From contig WPIO01000280.1 of NCBI GenBank assembly GCA_009760855.2, positions 62,001 to 126,000 of the forward strand: DNA of 64,000 bases, written 5' to 3'. Position numbers and translations under genes: made by a program. A model generated the notes under the pieces. That model was not told where the DNA came from, did no database searches, and saw only the letters and a program-made list of their open reading frames with translations. Of the stretch, positions 62,281-64,000 are shown one piece after another; the first letter of the stretch is position 1, and each line of letters opens with the position of its first letter. This DNA is from Cristatella mucedo. Its lineage: Eukaryota; Bryozoa; Phylactolaemata; Cristatellidae.

Positions 62281-64000
62281 TTACAGTTCATTGTTAGTGT
62301 CGAATAAACATTATTGCTTTGCACTGTAATCTATAACTAATGACAAGTCTAGCCCAGCCTACATGAAAATGTTGCAGATTATGCCCAGCCTACCTGAAAA
62401 GTTTGCTGGTCTTGCCCATTCTAGATCAAAATCCTGGCTCTGCCACTAAAAGCAAGAAATCAGCTACTGACGTTTACTGGATCCATTCACTCACGAATTC
62501 ACAGACTCACATAGTAAATTCAAAATTTTATATAGGTTGATTAATTTTCAGAAGCATTTCCAAAGCAGCTCATTAAAGTACCTTGAAATTTATACATTTT
62601 AAATTGATATTTCCTGAGATTTTTCCCGGGTACATGCAAGTTGACTGTAATTATGCAGCCATCGAGCAAAGCGCCTAGTTAAACCAGGTCATAACGACAG
62701 ATAAAGCTCACGAACTAGCCTCATTACGGGCACAGCTCGACACTGACACTTAAATACAAGATAACTGCAAAATAAGCAGCAACCGTATCAGTACATAAAA
62801 TGAATTATTCAACCTGATTAGGCAGCTGGCTAAAGTATAGCAATCCCCTTGCCGCACCCCTGGAACGCCTCTCTAGAGACAGACCAGAAGCAGCCCACGA
62901 CTACTAGTGCTTAGCCCAGACAGCCTCCTCATCCTCCTATAAAGATATGGTAGCCTTTATCTGTAAAATTGGTAGTCTCGTCGGAAAGAAGACCCCAACT
63001 TTGCACACTGACGATGCATGGCGCAGATGGGATACCAAGACCCCTCCGAGCACAAATTGACAGCTGCCCACTTTTGGGGAGCCCGAGGGTCTCTTTCGAG
63101 TCGAATAAAATGAATTTGGGACTCCACCTGGAACCCGGACAGCCTGAATCTCTGATAATCAATCGGTAAGTGACATGCATTTTAATGCCGGCTCATATCC
63201 CTGCATATCCAATCTGTGCATCTTTTACACATTTCGTGGGCAAACTGACATCAGCGCTGCAAGCATGCTGCTGCTGCACGACTAGTATTATGCCTATGCT
63301 TAGCAGTTGTGAGTTTTTGGGCTTACGTCTTAGGATCTAGTAGTTGGATTTTGCATTTGTTTTGGCTTTGAAGCTTTGGGTTTAGGTTTTAGGGTTTATA
63401 GTTTAGTTTTCAAGGTTTTAGGAAGAAAATCTAAACTGAAAAGATATCGCAAAACGTATTTATTTATCGTAAATATAAACAGCTGCTAGCGACCAATGTT
63501 TAGCAGCCTGCTAGGGGCACTTTGCCAATAGCAGGAAGTGAGCTTACTCTATGAACAAACAAAGCCGTATTAGCAACCCCCAGCGTTGTGCAATGGTTTC
63601 ATCTTTTGGAAGCCATATTAGGTCTTACACCCAAGCCTATGCCCCGGGTCAACTCAACACCACTTCCCGGAATTCAATGCCGCTGGCTCTTTCGGTGACT
63701 GCCTATGTGGATAAATTTTATGTGGAGATCAAAGTTCAAGACAGAAATTAGGGCACAAGGTACAGCAACCACTTGCCAGAAGAGGGAGAGAGGGCGCTGC
63801 TGGTCGGCCAGCCACCAGCTGCTGACCGAGAGTACAAACTCGAGTTTCGATCTGATTTAACTGCAGCACTCCTCAGCTTGGGAGGGCCAGTGGCAAGCAG
63901 CATCCACCAACAAAAGCATGCAGCATATTCACTTGGTTTCCTCTATGCGACCACCTCATGACTGGAGATTAGCTCTCTTGATACAGATGAGTAGATGAAA
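62281..64000. other. Right end, no firm gene
   Basis: AT-rich sequence to 62.9 kb, an exon-like frame at 62.97-63.17 kb with a good donor, then short frames at 63.55-63.96 kb that I do not recognise. Around 63.36-63.42 kb there are TTTAGG-type words, too irregular to call a telomeric repeat. Confidence 0.35.
62969..63167 (+). CDS. Exon-like ORF of unknown function
   Basis: A frame ending FESNKMNLGLHLEPGQPESL..NR directly before a strong donor, AATCG|GTAAGTGAC. The opposite strand is also open here for 83 codons (ending near 62929). I recognise neither product. It could be an exon of a neighbouring gene that continues past the window. Confidence 0.25.

Noticed and set aside
63360-63420. TTTAGGG-like words resembling a telomeric repeat
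   Set aside because: Irregular spacing and only a few units.

Overview
This window looks like nuclear DNA from an animal. It carries two intron-rich genes of animal-specific regulatory and cytokinesis families. Exons are short, introns run to kilobases with GT..AG borders, and the introns are packed with tRNA-derived SINEs, L2/CR1-type LINE fragments, a Tc1/mariner fossil and long dinucleotide repeats. I cannot name the phylum from sequence alone. Nothing looks bacterial, organellar or viral.

The left part (about 3.6-25.2 kb, plus strand) holds the gene for an ANCHR/ZFYVE19-like protein, a FYVE-finger protein of the ESCRT-III/VPS4 abscission checkpoint. I could place eight exons with matching splice phases: FYVE finger, linker, (E)xRLxxL repeats, two helical acidic segments and a C-terminal B-box-like zinc cluster. 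The first coding exon (with the first FYVE cysteine pair) and the last few residues were not identified with confidence.

The right part (about 32.9-57.0 kb, minus strand) holds a divergent HIF-alpha-like bHLH-PAS transcription factor. Ten exons join in one open frame of exactly 979 codons: bHLH, PAS-A, PAS-B with its PAC segment, a conserved LYN / FYID linker region, and a C-terminal oxygen-dependent degradation motif, LEVLLPWSPM, corresponding to the LxxLAP prolyl-hydroxylation site. The N-terminal LxxLAP site and the C-terminal transactivation domain with its hydroxylated asparagine were not found. A 5' exon/promoter candidate lies near 58.3-58.5 kb.

The two genes converge tail to tail, separated by about 7.6 kb that is mostly repeats. 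LINE family A (about 2 kb, RT C-terminal half, 3' tail ending in TTA/TAA repeats) and LINE family B have many 5'-truncated copies. SINE family A (tRNA head, LINE-A-like tail) and SINE family B (tRNA head, its own tail) are scattered between. Several insertions are nested and give relative ages: LINE B in Tc1, LINE B in LINE A, SINE A in LINE A and SINE B in LINE A. The outer 3 kb on the left and 58.9-64 kb on the right contain no gene I can recognise. Boundaries of mobile elements are approximate; the exon boundaries of the two genes were read base by base.
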